Made by a program: the position numbers and the translations under genes. From DATBQN01 sp963755825 (GTDB taxonomy: Bacteria > Acidobacteriota > Thermoanaerobaculia > Multivoradales > UBA5704): DNA of 64,000 bases. Where the stretch lies: assembly GCA_963755825.1 (NCBI GenBank), contig CAVWLA010000003.1, forward strand, positions 496,001 through 560,000, in the 5' to 3' direction. Positions 49,299-58,596 of this stretch are shown in pieces. Every line of letters starts with the position of its first letter. Positions within the stretch are counted from its first letter, which is position 1. Under the pieces are notes generated by a model, which did not search any database, was not told the DNA's origin, and saw only the letters and a program-made list of their open reading frames with translations.

Positions 49299-51224
49299 AT
49301 GATTGCGGTCTCCGATCTCGGCAAATCCTTTGGCTACCAGACCCTCTTCAGCGGGGCCTCGATCCAGTTCAACCCCGGCAGCCGCTATGGCCTCGTCGGC
49401 GCCAACGGCTCCGGCAAGTCGACCTTCCTGCGCATCCTGGCGGGCGAGGAGCCCGCCTCCGAAGGCACCCTCTCGATGCCCAAGCGGATCAAGCTCGGGG
49501 TCCTGAAGCAGGACCATTTCCGCTACGAGGAGATGCCCATCCTCGAGGTCGCCATGATGGGCAACCACGAGGTATGGGAGGCGATCGTCGAGAAGGAGGC
49601 GCTCCTCGCCAATTCGCACGAGACCTTCGACGCCGAGCGCTATGCCGACCTCGAGGACACCATCGTGCGCCACGACGGCTATACCCTCGAGGCGCGCGCC
49701 GGCGAGGTGCTGGAGGGGCTCGGCATCCCCACCGAGATCCACCGCCAGGCGCTCTCCACGCTCTCAGGCGGCTTCAAGCTCCGCGTGCTGCTCGGCCAGG
49801 TGCTCGCCGCCGATCCCGACGCGCTGCTCCTCGACGAGCCCACCAACCACCTCGACATCCTGTCGATCCGCTGGCTGGAGAAGTTCCTCGACGCCTACAA
49901 GGGCTGCGCCATCGTCATCTCGCACGACCACCGCTTCCTCGACAACATCTGCACCCACATCGTCGACGTCGACTATGAGACGGTGATGCTCTACCACGGC
50001 AACTACACCGCCTTCGAGGCCGCCAAGCACGCCGAGCGCGACCGCAAGGAGGCGGAGATCGGCAAGCGCGAGAAGCAGATCGCCGATCACCAGGCGTTCG
50101 TCGACCGCTTCCGCGCCAAGGCCACCAAGGCGCGGCAGGCGCAGAGCAAGATCAAGATGATCGAGAAGATCGTCATCGAGAAGCTGCCGCAGACCTCGCG
50201 CCGCTACCCCAACTTCCACTTCAAGCAGCGGCGGCCGAGCGGCCGCCAGGTGCTCGCCATCGAAGGGATCTCCAAGGCGTACGGCGCCAAGCGGGTGCTC
50301 GAGGACGTGACGCTCCGCATCGACCGCGGCGACCGCGTCGCCATCATCGGCCCCAACGGCATCGGCAAGTCGACGCTGCTGAAGATCGCCGTCGGCCAGC
50401 TCGCGGCCGACGCCGGCAAGCTCGAGTGGGGCTACGAGACCCATCCCGGCTACTTCTCGCAGGACCACAACGAGCTCGCCGGCGCCGGCAAGCAGACCGT
50501 CGAGGCGTGGCTCTGGGAGTCGGTACCGGGCGAGTCGATCGGCTTCATCCGCGGCAACCTGGGCCACGTGCTGTTCTCCGGCGACGACGTCAAGAAGACC
50601 TGCCAGAGCCTCTCCGGCGGCGAGTCGGCGCGCCTCGTCTTCGCCAAGCTCTCGGTCACCCAGCCCAACGTGCTGGTGCTCGACGAGCCCACCAACCACC
50701 TCGACCTCGAGGCCATCGAGGCGCTCGTCGAGGGGCTGAAGAGCTACGACGGCACGCTCGTCTTCGTCTCCCACGACCGCTGGTTCGTGTCGCAGCTCGC
50801 CGACCGCATCATTGAGATCTCGCCCAAGGGGCTGCAGGACTTCCCCGGCACCTACGAGGAGTACATCGACCGCCTGGGCGACGACCACCTCGACGCCGAG
50901 GCCGTGCTCCGCGTCAAGCGCGCGCAGCAGAAGAAGCAGAAGGCCGCCGGCAACGGTGGCGGCACGATGCCCGAGCGCGAGCGCCTGGCGCGCCAGAAGG
51001 AGCTCGCCAAGCGCCGCGACGAGCTGACCGCCAAGGTCGAGAAGGCCGAGGCGCGCGTCCATGAGATCAACGAGCTCTTCTGCGATCCCACCTTCTTCGA
51101 CCGCACCTCGCGCGACAAGGTGAAGAAGCTCGAGGACGAGCAGAAGCGCCTCGGCACCGAGGTCGAAGGTCTCATGGGCCAGTGGGAAGAGGTCGAGACC
51201 GAGCTGACGGCCCTGCAGCCGTAG
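49299..51224 (+). CDS. ABC-F family ribosome-associated ATPase
   Basis: A 641-residue soluble protein with two ABC domains and no membrane segment. Domain 1: GANGSGKSTFLRIL, signature LSGGFKLRVLLGQVL, DEPTNHLDILSI. Domain 2: GPNGIGKSTLLKIA, LSGGESARLVFAKL, DEPTNHLDLEAI. The linker (about 240-310) is rich in charged residues (KHAERDRKEAEIGKREKQI), and a coiled coil lies at the C-terminus. It is closest in layout to YbiT-like ABC-F proteins, which act on the ribosomal E site to rescue or tune translation; an antibiotic-resistance role cannot be excluded. Confidence 0.93.
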   Translation: MIAVSDLGKSFGYQTLFSGASIQFNPGSRYGLVGANGSGKSTFLRILAGEEPASEGTLSMPKRIKLGVLKQDHFRYEEMPILEVAMMGNHEVWEAIVEKEALLANSHETFDAERYADLEDTIVRHDGYTLEARAGEVLEGLGIPTEIHRQALSTLSGGFKLRVLLGQVLAADPDALLLDEPTNHLDILSIRWLEKFLDAYKGCAIVISHDHRFLDNICTHIVDVDYETVMLYHGNYTAFEAAKHAERDRKEAEIGKREKQIADHQAFVDRFRAKATKARQAQSKIKMIEKIVIEKLPQTSRRYPNFHFKQRRPSGRQVLAIEGISKAYGAKRVLEDVTLRIDRGDRVAIIGPNGIGKSTLLKIAVGQLAADAGKLEWGYETHPGYFSQDHNELAGAGKQTVEAWLWESVPGESIGFIRGNLGHVLFSGDDVKKTCQSLSGGESARLVFAKLSVTQPNVLVLDEPTNHLDLEAIEALVEGLKSYDGTLVFVSHDRWFVSQLADRIIEISPKGLQDFPGTYEEYIDRLGDDHLDAEAVLRVKRAQQKKQKAAGNGGGTMPERERLARQKELAKRRDELTAKVEKAEARVHEINELFCDPTFFDRTSRDKVKKLEDEQKRLGTEVEGLMGQWEEVETELTALQP

Positions 51225-51280
51225 CGCAGAGCCTCCGCAGGCCAGCGCCGTCCTACCTCGCTTCCCCAACCGTCACACGA

Positions 51281-51494
51281 AGCCGGATTCATCCGGCGCC
51301 TCTCATAGCACGGGCATTCATGCCCGTGCGGGGCCGCGCCACCGCGTCACCAACGGGAACTTGGGGCGACCGGTGCTGCGGAAGCCGCGGACCGACCCGG
51401 GCCAAGGATGTCGCGGTAGGGGCGGTTCGACGCCGTGCCACGCCCGCACGGGCATGAATGCCCGTGCTATGAGAGGCGCTGGACAAATCCAGCT
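51281..51494. repeat. 214-bp element with 52-bp terminal inverted repeats (MITE-like)
   Basis: The left end (51281-51332) and right end (51443-51494, reversed) match at about 48 of 52 positions. Each end contains a second inverted repeat, GCACGGGCAT-TC-ATGCCCGTGC on the left arm (10-bp arms), so each arm can fold on its own and the two arms can also pair. The inner 110 bases have no open frame of note. No transposase is encoded. The element fills the space between the ABC-F and AmpG-like genes and stops about 55 bases before the latter's -10 element. Confidence 0.8.
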
Positions 51495-51549
51495 TGACCC
51501 AACAGCACCGGTTTGCCGCGACCGGAACGATGAAGGAACCGGAGCGGGC

Positions 51550-51555
51550 TACAAT
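51550..51555 (+). promoter_or_regulatory. -10 hexamer TACAAT, leaderless-type promoter of the AmpG-like gene
   Basis: TACAAT ends 6 bases before ATG 51562; there is no separate ribosome site. Confidence 0.5.
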
Positions 51556-51561
51556 CCGCCG

Positions 51562-53178
51562 ATGCCCGAGGCCAGCTCGAAGTCCGCCGCCGTGCCGGCG
51601 GCGAAGCGGCCGGGCACCTGGGTGAGCCTGCGCCGCGCGATGACGTCGTGGCGGACGGCGTCGGTGACGCTGCTGTCGTTCTCCTCGGGGCTGCCGCTCG
51701 GCCTGGTGTGGATCGCCATCCCCGACTGGCTGAAGAAGAGCGGCGTCGACATCCGCGTCGTCGGCCTGGTCACCCTGGCGCAGGCGCCGTGGACGTTCAA
51801 GTTCCTCTGGTCGCCGCTGATGGACCGCTACGCGCCACCCTGGCTCGGACGCCTCGGCCGGCGGCGCGGCTGGGCGGCCCTGGCGCAGGTGGCGCTCTTC
51901 GCCCTCACCCTGGGGCTCGCCGGGGTCGGCGGCCGGCCGGACGCGCCGTGGATCATCGGCGCCCTGGCGCTCGCCATCGCCTTCGCCTCCGCCACCCAGG
52001 ACATCGCCATCGACGCCTACGCCGTCGACGTGCTCCGGCCGGACGAGCAGGCGGTCGCCGTGGGGGCGCGGATCGCCGTCTACCGGGTGGCGATGCTGGT
52101 CGCCGGCGGCCTCGCCATCACCCTCGCCGGCAGGTACTCGTGGCCGGCGGTCGACGTCGGCCTGGCGCTCCTCTACCTGCCGATGCTCGCCGTCACCTGG
52201 CGCGCGCCGGAGCCGGAGGATGCCGGGCGAGCGCCGCGCAACCTCAAGGAAGCCGTCTGGTACCCCTTTCTCGGCTTCCTGTCGCGCCACCGCGCGCTCG
52301 AGATCCTCGCCTTCGTCTTCCTGTACAAGCTCTCCGACAACTTCGCCCAGGCGCTACAGCGGCCGTTCCTCGTCGACATGGGCTACAGCGACTTCGACCG
52401 CGGCGTCGCACTCGCCACCATGGGGACCGCCGGCACCCTGACCGGCGTCTTCCTCGGCGGCTCGCTCACCGCCGTGCTCGGGCTCGGCCGCTCACTGTGG
52501 GTCTTCGGCATCCTGCAGTGCTTCGCCAACATCGGCTTCGTGCTGCTGTCGCTGCAGCACGGGCCCGACCGGCCGCTCCTCTACGGCGCCGTCGTCTTCA
52601 TGTATCTCGCCGACGGGCTGGGGACGGGCGCCTTCTCGGTGCTCCTCCTGCGCATGACGCAGAAGCGCTTCTCGGCCACCCAGTACGCCCTCTTCTCCAG
52701 CCTCTTCGGCCTGCCGCGCCTCCTCTGCGGGCCGCTCTCCGGCTTCGCCGTCTATGCCGTCGGCTGGACCGACTTCTTCTGGTTCTCGATCGCCGCCGGC
52801 ATCCCCGGCCTCCTCATGCTGTCGCGCTTCGTCCCCTGGCGGGCGCGCGAGCCGGTGTTCAGCGTCGAGGAGCCGGTGGTGCGCCGGCCGCTCCGCGGCG
52901 GCGAGCTGGCCTGGCGCGGCGGCGCCGGCGCCCTCGCCGCGGGCGCCGTGGCGGCGGCGACCATCGCGCTCCTCGCCGCTCTGCGCGGCATCAAGGAGCG
53001 GCAGACCTTCGACTTCGCGACGCCGCTCGCCGCCCTCCTCCACCCCGCTGGCATCGGCGGCTGGCTGACCTTGACCGGCCTCGCCGTCTTCGCTCTGGTC
53101 TGCGGCCTCTTCACCGCCGCCGTGGCCGCCGCCCGCCACGGCGCCGGCGCCGAGCTGGCGGACGAATGCGCCACTTGA
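51562..53178 (+). CDS. AmpG-like MFS transporter
   Basis: A 538-residue inner-membrane protein with about 12 or more helices. LLSFSSGLPLGLVWIAIPDW, FKFLWSPLMDRYAPP and ATQDIAIDAYAVDVL match the AmpG group, which imports anhydromuropeptides for cell-wall recycling; IDAYAVD is particularly typical. The C-terminal hydrophobic extension (about 430-530) with two further helices goes beyond basic MFS length. The frame is open upstream to 51361, inside the inverted-repeat element; ATG 51562 is preferred because of the -10 element just before it. Confidence 0.88.
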   Translation: MPEASSKSAAVPAAKRPGTWVSLRRAMTSWRTASVTLLSFSSGLPLGLVWIAIPDWLKKSGVDIRVVGLVTLAQAPWTFKFLWSPLMDRYAPPWLGRLGRRRGWAALAQVALFALTLGLAGVGGRPDAPWIIGALALAIAFASATQDIAIDAYAVDVLRPDEQAVAVGARIAVYRVAMLVAGGLAITLAGRYSWPAVDVGLALLYLPMLAVTWRAPEPEDAGRAPRNLKEAVWYPFLGFLSRHRALEILAFVFLYKLSDNFAQALQRPFLVDMGYSDFDRGVALATMGTAGTLTGVFLGGSLTAVLGLGRSLWVFGILQCFANIGFVLLSLQHGPDRPLLYGAVVFMYLADGLGTGAFSVLLLRMTQKRFSATQYALFSSLFGLPRLLCGPLSGFAVYAVGWTDFFWFSIAAGIPGLLMLSRFVPWRAREPVFSVEEPVVRRPLRGGELAWRGGAGALAAGAVAAATIALLAALRGIKERQTFDFATPLAALLHPAGIGGWLTLTGLAVFALVCGLFTAAVAAARHGAGAELADECAT

Positions 53179-53193
53179 GGCAGGCGTCTCGCT

Positions 53194-54018
53194 TCAGGGC
53201 TTCCGCTTCTCTCCCAGCAGCTCGGCCGCCGGCGGCAGCGGGCGGCCGCTGCGGCGCTGCCACCCCTCCGCCAGGCTGCCGGCGGTGAAGAAGAGGGCGA
53301 GGCCGACGACGAGGTAGACGATGCGGGTGACGAGGTCGAGCGTGCGGCCGTTCGACCACCAGGGGCCGCTGAAGGCGCCGCCCGCCGATCCCGAGATCAT
53401 GTAGACGATGAGCTGCGGCAGCTGCCCCATCGCCCAGGCCAGCCCGAGGAGCGCGAAGCCGAGGGCGGGGATCTCGGCGCCGCTGCCGGCGAGCGAACGT
53501 CCGCCGGCCACCCGCAGCATGCGGGCCGCGATCTGCCGGCGGTTGGCGATGAGGAGGACGCCCAGGGCGAGGCCGGTGAGGCCGGAGGCGAAGAAGCCCA
53601 TCTCGCGCGCCGAGGTGAAACCGGCGTTGCCGGGAGTCTGCGCCGAGGCGACCGCCCACGGCAGGAGGGCGAGCCCCTCCGTCAGCCGCGAGACGCCGAC
53701 CGCCGCGACACCGAGAGCGCCGAGGTCCCAGGCGAGCGTCGGGGAGGCGGCCCGCGGGTCGGCCCCGGCTTCCGGCTGGCGCGGCTCGCCGAACACCCAG
53801 CGGGCGAGGCGACCGCGGGAGAGAATGGCGAGCGTCCCCCCGGCGAGAAAGAGGATCGCGAGCGCCACGTTGGGGCCATTGAGCAGCCCCGACGGCGCGG
53901 CGCCCGCCGGGCCGCCGCCGCCCCAGGGGATGAGGAGGAGCAGGCGGGAGAGGCCGCCGACGAGGAGCTCGATCCCCACGTAGGCCCAGAAGACGATGGC
54001 GAAGTCGCGTCGGGTCAT
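53194..54018 (-). CDS. Multi-pass membrane protein of unknown function
   Basis: A 274-residue protein with about seven hydrophobic segments: FAIVFWAYVGIELLVGGLSR, NVALAILFLAGGTLAILS, LAWDLGALGVAAVGVSRLTE, FASGLTGLALGVLLIANRR, LGFALLGLAWAMGQLPQLIV and VTRIVYLVVGLALFFTAGSL. No motif points to a transporter or enzyme. ATG 54018 has CAGGAGAGCGAG upstream. It is convergent with the AmpG-like gene and divergent from the aldehyde dehydrogenase gene. Confidence 0.75.
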   Translation of the reverse strand: MTRRDFAIVFWAYVGIELLVGGLSRLLLLIPWGGGGPAGAAPSGLLNGPNVALAILFLAGGTLAILSRGRLARWVFGEPRQPEAGADPRAASPTLAWDLGALGVAAVGVSRLTEGLALLPWAVASAQTPGNAGFTSAREMGFFASGLTGLALGVLLIANRRQIAARMLRVAGGRSLAGSGAEIPALGFALLGLAWAMGQLPQLIVYMISGSAGGAFSGPWWSNGRTLDLVTRIVYLVVGLALFFTAGSLAEGWQRRSGRPLPPAAELLGEKRKP

Positions 54019-54282
54019 CTCGCTCTCCTGTCGTTCGATTCCATTCCAAGAATGGCGCGCCGGCACGGACCGCGCGCAAGCTCCGCCGCGCATGCTCCGC
54101 CTCGATTCCGGATGCCCGCTTCGATGGAGGCGCGACTCTAACCTCTCGCTGCGGATTCTGCTGCGACCCGCCGGGCCGGATGCTGCTCCGGCCGCGGCGA
54201 AAACTGCCGTGCTATGTTGCTCCGCACCCGGCGAGGCCGGCCGTCCGAGACCTCGCCCCGAGACCTCGCCAGGAGCGCTCCG

Positions 54283-56031
54283 ATGACCGTCTCCACCCCC
54301 CGCGGCACCCCCGATTCACCCGCTCTCGCCGCCAGACCGCCGTCGTCGCGCGCCGTCATCGACGGGGCGATCGTCGATCTCCAGAGCCGCAAGCGGGCAT
54401 GGACGGCGGTGGCGCCGGCGGAGCGGTCGGCGCTCGCCGGCGAGCTCACGAAGCGCTTCCTCGCCGTCGCCGACCGCTGGACGGCGGCGTGCGAGCGGGC
54501 GGAGCGGATCGATCCGCGGCGGAGCGGGGCGGGGGAAGAGGCGCTCGTCGGACCTTACTTCATCCTCCGCAACCTGCGCCTCCTGCGGCGATCGCTCGAC
54601 GACATCGCGCGGAGCGGCCTGCCGCGCATTCCGGGACCGATCCGCCGGCGGACGGAGAGCGGGCAGGTCGTTGCCCGTGTCTTCCCGCAGGATCTCTACG
54701 ACCGCCTCTTCTACACCGGCGTCACCGCCGAGGTCTGGATGGAGCCGGGGGTGACGCCGGAGAGCCTGCCGGAGACCCTCGCCACGGCCTATCACCAGGC
54801 CGACCGGCCGGGCGGCGTCTGCCTCGTGCTCGGCGCCGGCAACGTCTCCTCGATCGGCCCGATGGACGCCTTCTACAAGCTCTTCGTCGAGGACCGGGTC
54901 GTCCTCTACAAACCGAATCCGGCGAACGCCTACCTCGGGCCGCTGGTCGAAGAGGCCTTCGCGCCGCTCGTCGAGCGCGGCTTCTTCCGGCTCGTCGACG
55001 GCGGCGCCGACGTGGGCGCCTACCTCTGCGGCCACCCCGGCGTCGACGAGATCCACATCACCGGCTCCGACAAGACCTACGAGGCGATCGTCTTCGGCAG
55101 CGGCCCCGAGAGCGAGCGGCGCCGGCGCGAGAACCGGCCGCTCGCGACCAAGCCGGTCTCCGCCGAGCTCGGCAACGTCAGCCCGGTGATCGTCGTCCCC
55201 GGCCCGTGGAGCGACGGCGACCTCGCCTACCACGGCGAGAACCTGGCGACGATGCTCACCAACAATGCCGGCTTCAACTGCAACGCGGCGCGGGTGATCG
55301 TCACCCACGCCGGCTGGAGCGAGCGCGAGCGCCTGTTGGCGGCGGTGCGGGACGTCCTCGCCCGCGTGCCGCCGCGCTTCGCCTGGTACCCCGGTGCCGC
55401 CGAGCGCTTCGCGACCTTCCTCGCCCGGCATCCGGACGCCGAGACGGTCGGCTCCGCCACCGCCGGCGCCCTCCCCTGGGGCCTCGCCGCCGGCCTCGAC
55501 CCGGCGCGGCAGGACGAGATCTGCTTCACCACCGAGTCGTTCTGCAGCTTCTGCGGCGAGACCGCGCTCGCCGCGCCGACGGTGCCGGAGTTCATCGCCC
55601 GCGCCGTCGCCTTCGCCAACGACCGCCTGTGGGGGACGCTCAATGCCACCCTCCTCGTGCATCCAAGGTCGCTCGCCGATCCGGCGGTGGCGCGCGCCGT
55701 CGAGGCCGCCGTCGCCGACCTGCGCTACGGCACCGTCTCGATCAACCACTGGGCGGCGACCGGCTACGGCCTGGTGGTGACGCCGTGGGGCGCCTATCCG
55801 GGCAGCACGCCGGCCGACATCCAGTCGGGCACCGGCTGGGTGCACAACACGCTGATGCTCTCGCACATCCAGAAGTGCGTCGTGCGGGCACCCTTCCGCG
55901 TCTTCCCCAAGCCCGTCTGGTTCGCCACCCACCGGACCGCCGGCGCGCTCAGCCCGAGGCTGACCCGCTTCGAGGCCGCCCCCTCGCCCTGGAAGCTGCC
56001 GGGGATCTTCGCCGAGGCGTTGCGCGGGTAG
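54283..56031 (+). CDS. Aldehyde dehydrogenase superfamily protein
   Basis: A 582-residue protein. Cofactor region CLVLGAGNVSSIGPMDAFYK (about 185-204), VDEIHITGSDKTYEAIVFG, the conserved ELGNVSPVIVVPG (general-base Glu) and NAGFNCNAARV with catalytic Cys333. It is longer than the usual 480-500 residue ALDH, with an N-terminal helical extension and extra inserts, and so resembles acyl-CoA or long-chain aldehyde dehydrogenases of unknown substrate. ATG 54283 follows AGGAGCGCTCCG. A second reductase of ALDH type (LuxC-like) is encoded 18 kb away. Confidence 0.87.
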   Translation: MTVSTPRGTPDSPALAARPPSSRAVIDGAIVDLQSRKRAWTAVAPAERSALAGELTKRFLAVADRWTAACERAERIDPRRSGAGEEALVGPYFILRNLRLLRRSLDDIARSGLPRIPGPIRRRTESGQVVARVFPQDLYDRLFYTGVTAEVWMEPGVTPESLPETLATAYHQADRPGGVCLVLGAGNVSSIGPMDAFYKLFVEDRVVLYKPNPANAYLGPLVEEAFAPLVERGFFRLVDGGADVGAYLCGHPGVDEIHITGSDKTYEAIVFGSGPESERRRRENRPLATKPVSAELGNVSPVIVVPGPWSDGDLAYHGENLATMLTNNAGFNCNAARVIVTHAGWSERERLLAAVRDVLARVPPRFAWYPGAAERFATFLARHPDAETVGSATAGALPWGLAAGLDPARQDEICFTTESFCSFCGETALAAPTVPEFIARAVAFANDRLWGTLNATLLVHPRSLADPAVARAVEAAVADLRYGTVSINHWAATGYGLVVTPWGAYPGSTPADIQSGTGWVHNTLMLSHIQKCVVRAPFRVFPKPVWFATHRTAGALSPRLTRFEAAPSPWKLPGIFAEALRG

Positions 56032-56042
56032 CCGACCGGCGA

Positions 56043-56891
56043 TCAGCCGGGCGGTAGGAGAGAAGCGGGGGCGACGGTGTCCGTGCCTTCGGAGCCGGTG
56101 ACGACCGGCGGGGTGACGGCGACGCTCACGGTCACCGGCGGCAGCGGCTGCAGGTCGTCCCGCTTGCAGCCGTAGACGACGACCGGGGTCTTGAGCGGCA
56201 CCATCGCCGGCAGGCGGTGGGCGGCGAACATCGGCACGCGGATGCAGCCGTGGCTCGCCGGGTGCGGCGGTACGTCGAGGCTGCCGTGGATGGCGATGCC
56301 CCCCACCACGTAGAGCGGGTTGAACATCTCGCCCAGCGGGCTCTTCTTCCAGCCGGCGACCTTGGAGAACACCTCGAGATGGCCGCAGGGGGTGTCCGCC
56401 ATGCCGCTGTAGCCCTGCGAGCTGAACGGCTTGCCGGTGCCGGTCGAGATCGGCAGGATGTTGCCGACGCGGCCGCCGGCATCGACGAGGAAGAGCACCT
56501 GCCGGGTGAGGTCGACCTCGACGTGGGCGCCATAGCCCACCTCGCGCGGCAGCGGCGGCACGGCGCGATCGAGGGCGGCGATCTCGGCGCGGCTCAGGCG
56601 GCCGGTCGGCTTGCGGCCGGCGATCTTCTGAAAGGCGACGAGCGCCTGGCGCGACGCCTCGTCCAGCACGCCGTCGATCGGACCCACCCAGTATCCGAGG
56701 TCGGCCAGCCGCTGCTCGGCGTGGCGGACGTCGGCACGGGAGAGCTGCAAGGAAAGACGGCTCGCCGGCCCGGGACGGACCGGCGCTGAAACGACGGGGG
56801 GGAGAGCGGCGAAGCCGGGCGACGCGAGGACGATCAGCGCTGCTGCCACTCCGATCGTCACCCCGGCCGTCGTCCCCGCGAACCTCGGCAT
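56043..56891 (-). CDS. L,D-transpeptidase (YkuD) with peptidoglycan-binding domain
   Basis: A 282-residue exported protein. Signal peptide MPRFAGTTAGVTIGVAAALI (cleavage near FAALP), a PG_binding_1 helical domain (DVRHAEQRLADLGYWVGPID, about 55-110) and a YkuD domain whose catalytic motif reads HGSLDVPPHPASHGCIRVP. It should form 3-3 cross-links or attach proteins to peptidoglycan. The frame runs up to 56999, but ATG 56891 is preceded by GAGGGCGCG and begins the signal peptide, so the shorter start is used. A Pro/Thr-rich tail ends the protein. Confidence 0.92.
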   Translation of the reverse strand: MPRFAGTTAGVTIGVAAALIVLASPGFAALPPVVSAPVRPGPASRLSLQLSRADVRHAEQRLADLGYWVGPIDGVLDEASRQALVAFQKIAGRKPTGRLSRAEIAALDRAVPPLPREVGYGAHVEVDLTRQVLFLVDAGGRVGNILPISTGTGKPFSSQGYSGMADTPCGHLEVFSKVAGWKKSPLGEMFNPLYVVGGIAIHGSLDVPPHPASHGCIRVPMFAAHRLPAMVPLKTPVVVYGCKRDDLQPLPPVTVSVAVTPPVVTGSEGTDTVAPASLLPPG

Positions 56892-57034
56892 CGCGCCCTC
56901 CCCCTCGAAGCGGCGGCCCCACCACACACACCCGAACATCTCGCGGCCGCCGCTCGCGTTCGATACACAACCTGTGCCAGCGCTGCGTGCAGCCGGCACC
57001 GGCCGCGCGATCGGCCCGCATCAGGCCGCCGAGG

Positions 57035-58207
57035 TCAGGCCGGAAGCGGTGCGAGGAGGAGGAGGGCGAGGAGCGCCGCGCGCTCCGGCAGGCGATCGAT
57101 CCACACCAGCTCGCCGGGCGCGTGCGCCTGCTCGCCGACGGCGCCGAGGCCGTCGAGAGTCGGCGCCAGGAGGCTCGTCGTGCTGCCGTCCGAGCCGCCG
57201 CCGGCGAGCCCCTCGCCGAGCGAGAGGCCGAGCTCCGCCGCGGCAGCCCGCGCGACGGCGAAGAGGGCGCGGTTCCCCGGCGTGCGCTCGAGCGGCGGCC
57301 GGTCGACGGCGCCATGCACCTCGATCGACGTCCCCGCGGTGACCGGTGCGAGCGCCAGGATGGCGCGCTCGATCGCGCGCCCGTCGGCCGCCGACGTCAC
57401 CCGCACGTCGACCTCGGCCCGCGCCTCCGCCGCGACGACGTTGCCGCGCGTGCCGCCGGCGACGACGCCGACGTTGACCGTGATGCCGCGCGCCGGGTCG
57501 GCGAGGTCGTCCAGGCGCAGGACGAGGCCGGCCAGCTCGCGGATGGCGCTCGCCCCCTGCCGCGGGTCGAGCCCGGCATGGGCGGCTCGTCCGCGGACGA
57601 CGACGGTGAAGCGGCCGACGCCCTTGCGCTCGGTCTTCAATCGCCCCTCCTCGCCGAGCGCCGGCTCGACCACGAAGACCCGCCGCGCGTGTCGCGCCAG
57701 GAGCCGGATCGCCGCCGTCGACTCCTCGCTCCCCGCCTCCTCGTCGGAGTTGACGAAGAGGACCGGCGTCGCCGGCGGCGCGAGACCCAGCTCGGCGAGC
57801 GCCGCGAGAGCGAAGACCGCCTGCACCAGGCCGCCCTTCATGTCGAAGACTCCGGGTCCGGCGAGCGCCGCCCGCCCGTCGACCAGGCGCCGCTCGACCG
57901 GCATCGTGGCGAGCGTCCCCCGCGCCCAGACGGTGTCCGAGTGCCCGAGCACGAGCTGCGCCGGCAGGCCGCGAGCCCGCCGGCCCGGCACGAAGAGGAC
58001 CTGGCCGCCGCTCGCCCGCCCGGCCAGCCGCCGCGAGCGATAGCCGGCCGGCGCCAGCGCTTCCGCCAGGAGCTCGAAGACGGCTGCCTGCGATGATGGC
58101 TCGTCGGTAGGAGATTCGGCGCTGGCGAGAGCGGCGAGCAGGCCGACCATCGCCTCCTGCCGGCTCCGCAGGTGGTCGAGGAGCCGGAGGGGGAGAGAAT
58201 CGACCAT
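57035..58207 (-). CDS. M20 family zinc peptidase (carboxypeptidase G2/ArgE-like)
   Basis: A 390-residue protein. Metal ligands can be placed: HSDTVWA (His, Asp), GPGVFDMKGG (bridging Asp), NSDEEAGSEES (catalytic Glu pair) and the C-terminal region AVGEQAHAPGELV (His). Between them lies the dimerisation domain with GRAAHAGLDPRQGASAIREL. Such enzymes deacylate or hydrolyse small peptides, for example carboxypeptidase G2 or ArgE/DapE. No signal peptide is seen. The frame extends upstream to 60445, but only ATG 58207 gives the conserved N-terminus. Confidence 0.9.
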   Translation of the reverse strand: MVDSLPLRLLDHLRSRQEAMVGLLAALASAESPTDEPSSQAAVFELLAEALAPAGYRSRRLAGRASGGQVLFVPGRRARGLPAQLVLGHSDTVWARGTLATMPVERRLVDGRAALAGPGVFDMKGGLVQAVFALAALAELGLAPPATPVLFVNSDEEAGSEESTAAIRLLARHARRVFVVEPALGEEGRLKTERKGVGRFTVVVRGRAAHAGLDPRQGASAIRELAGLVLRLDDLADPARGITVNVGVVAGGTRGNVVAAEARAEVDVRVTSAADGRAIERAILALAPVTAGTSIEVHGAVDRPPLERTPGNRALFAVARAAAAELGLSLGEGLAGGGSDGSTTSLLAPTLDGLGAVGEQAHAPGELVWIDRLPERAALLALLLLAPLPA

Positions 58208-58286
58208 TCCGAGGGAGCCGCGCCGGCACATCGTAATGGATGAGGCCGCGGCGCCGCAGGGAGGACCCAGCTCGCTGGCGCGAAGC

Positions 58287-58322
58287 GAGAAATCTTCGGC
58301 GTGGAGTGAGAAATCTTCGGCG
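58287..58322. repeat. Two tandem 21-bp units with GAGAAATCTTCGGCG
   Basis: GAGAAATCTTCGGCG occurs at 58287-58301 and again at 58308-58322, a 21-bp period. It sits in the 389-base gap upstream of the M20 gene start and downstream of the third ADOP permease, and fits tandem binding sites or a short duplication. Confidence 0.7.
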
Positions 58323-58384
58323 CAGAACGCGAACCGGCGGCCGCATCGACGGTGCCGCGCGAGTTTCATCGCATTCGCCGGCAA

Positions 58385-58471
58385 AGCGGGGCTGGCGACC
58401 AAGATTTCCCTTCTACAACCGCCGCTTCCCGCGCTACGCCCGCCGCAGCGGGGCTGGCGCCCGAGATTTCC
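58385..58471. repeat. Second repeat pair in the same gap
   Basis: AGCGGGGCTGGCGACCAAGA and its continuation TTTCC (58385-58409) recur at 58447-58471 with two changes. Together with the 21-bp units they make up most of the structure of the 58208-58596 gap, in which I see no gene or RNA. An AAATCT or AGATTT core is shared by both repeat types in opposite orientation. Confidence 0.65.
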
Positions 58472-58596
58472 AGGAAATGTCCAGAAAATGCTCTCCGCAG
58501 CCGGCGGACCGGCCGCGCCGCGGCCGCGGAGATCGCGCAGCCACTGAGGAGAAGGCGCAGCCGCTGTGTGGGTCGCTCGGCTGTCAGGGCGCCGCC

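Noticed and set aside
51281..51494. Insertion sequence with transposase
   Set aside because: The interior is only 110 bases and encodes no transposase, so it can only be a non-autonomous element.
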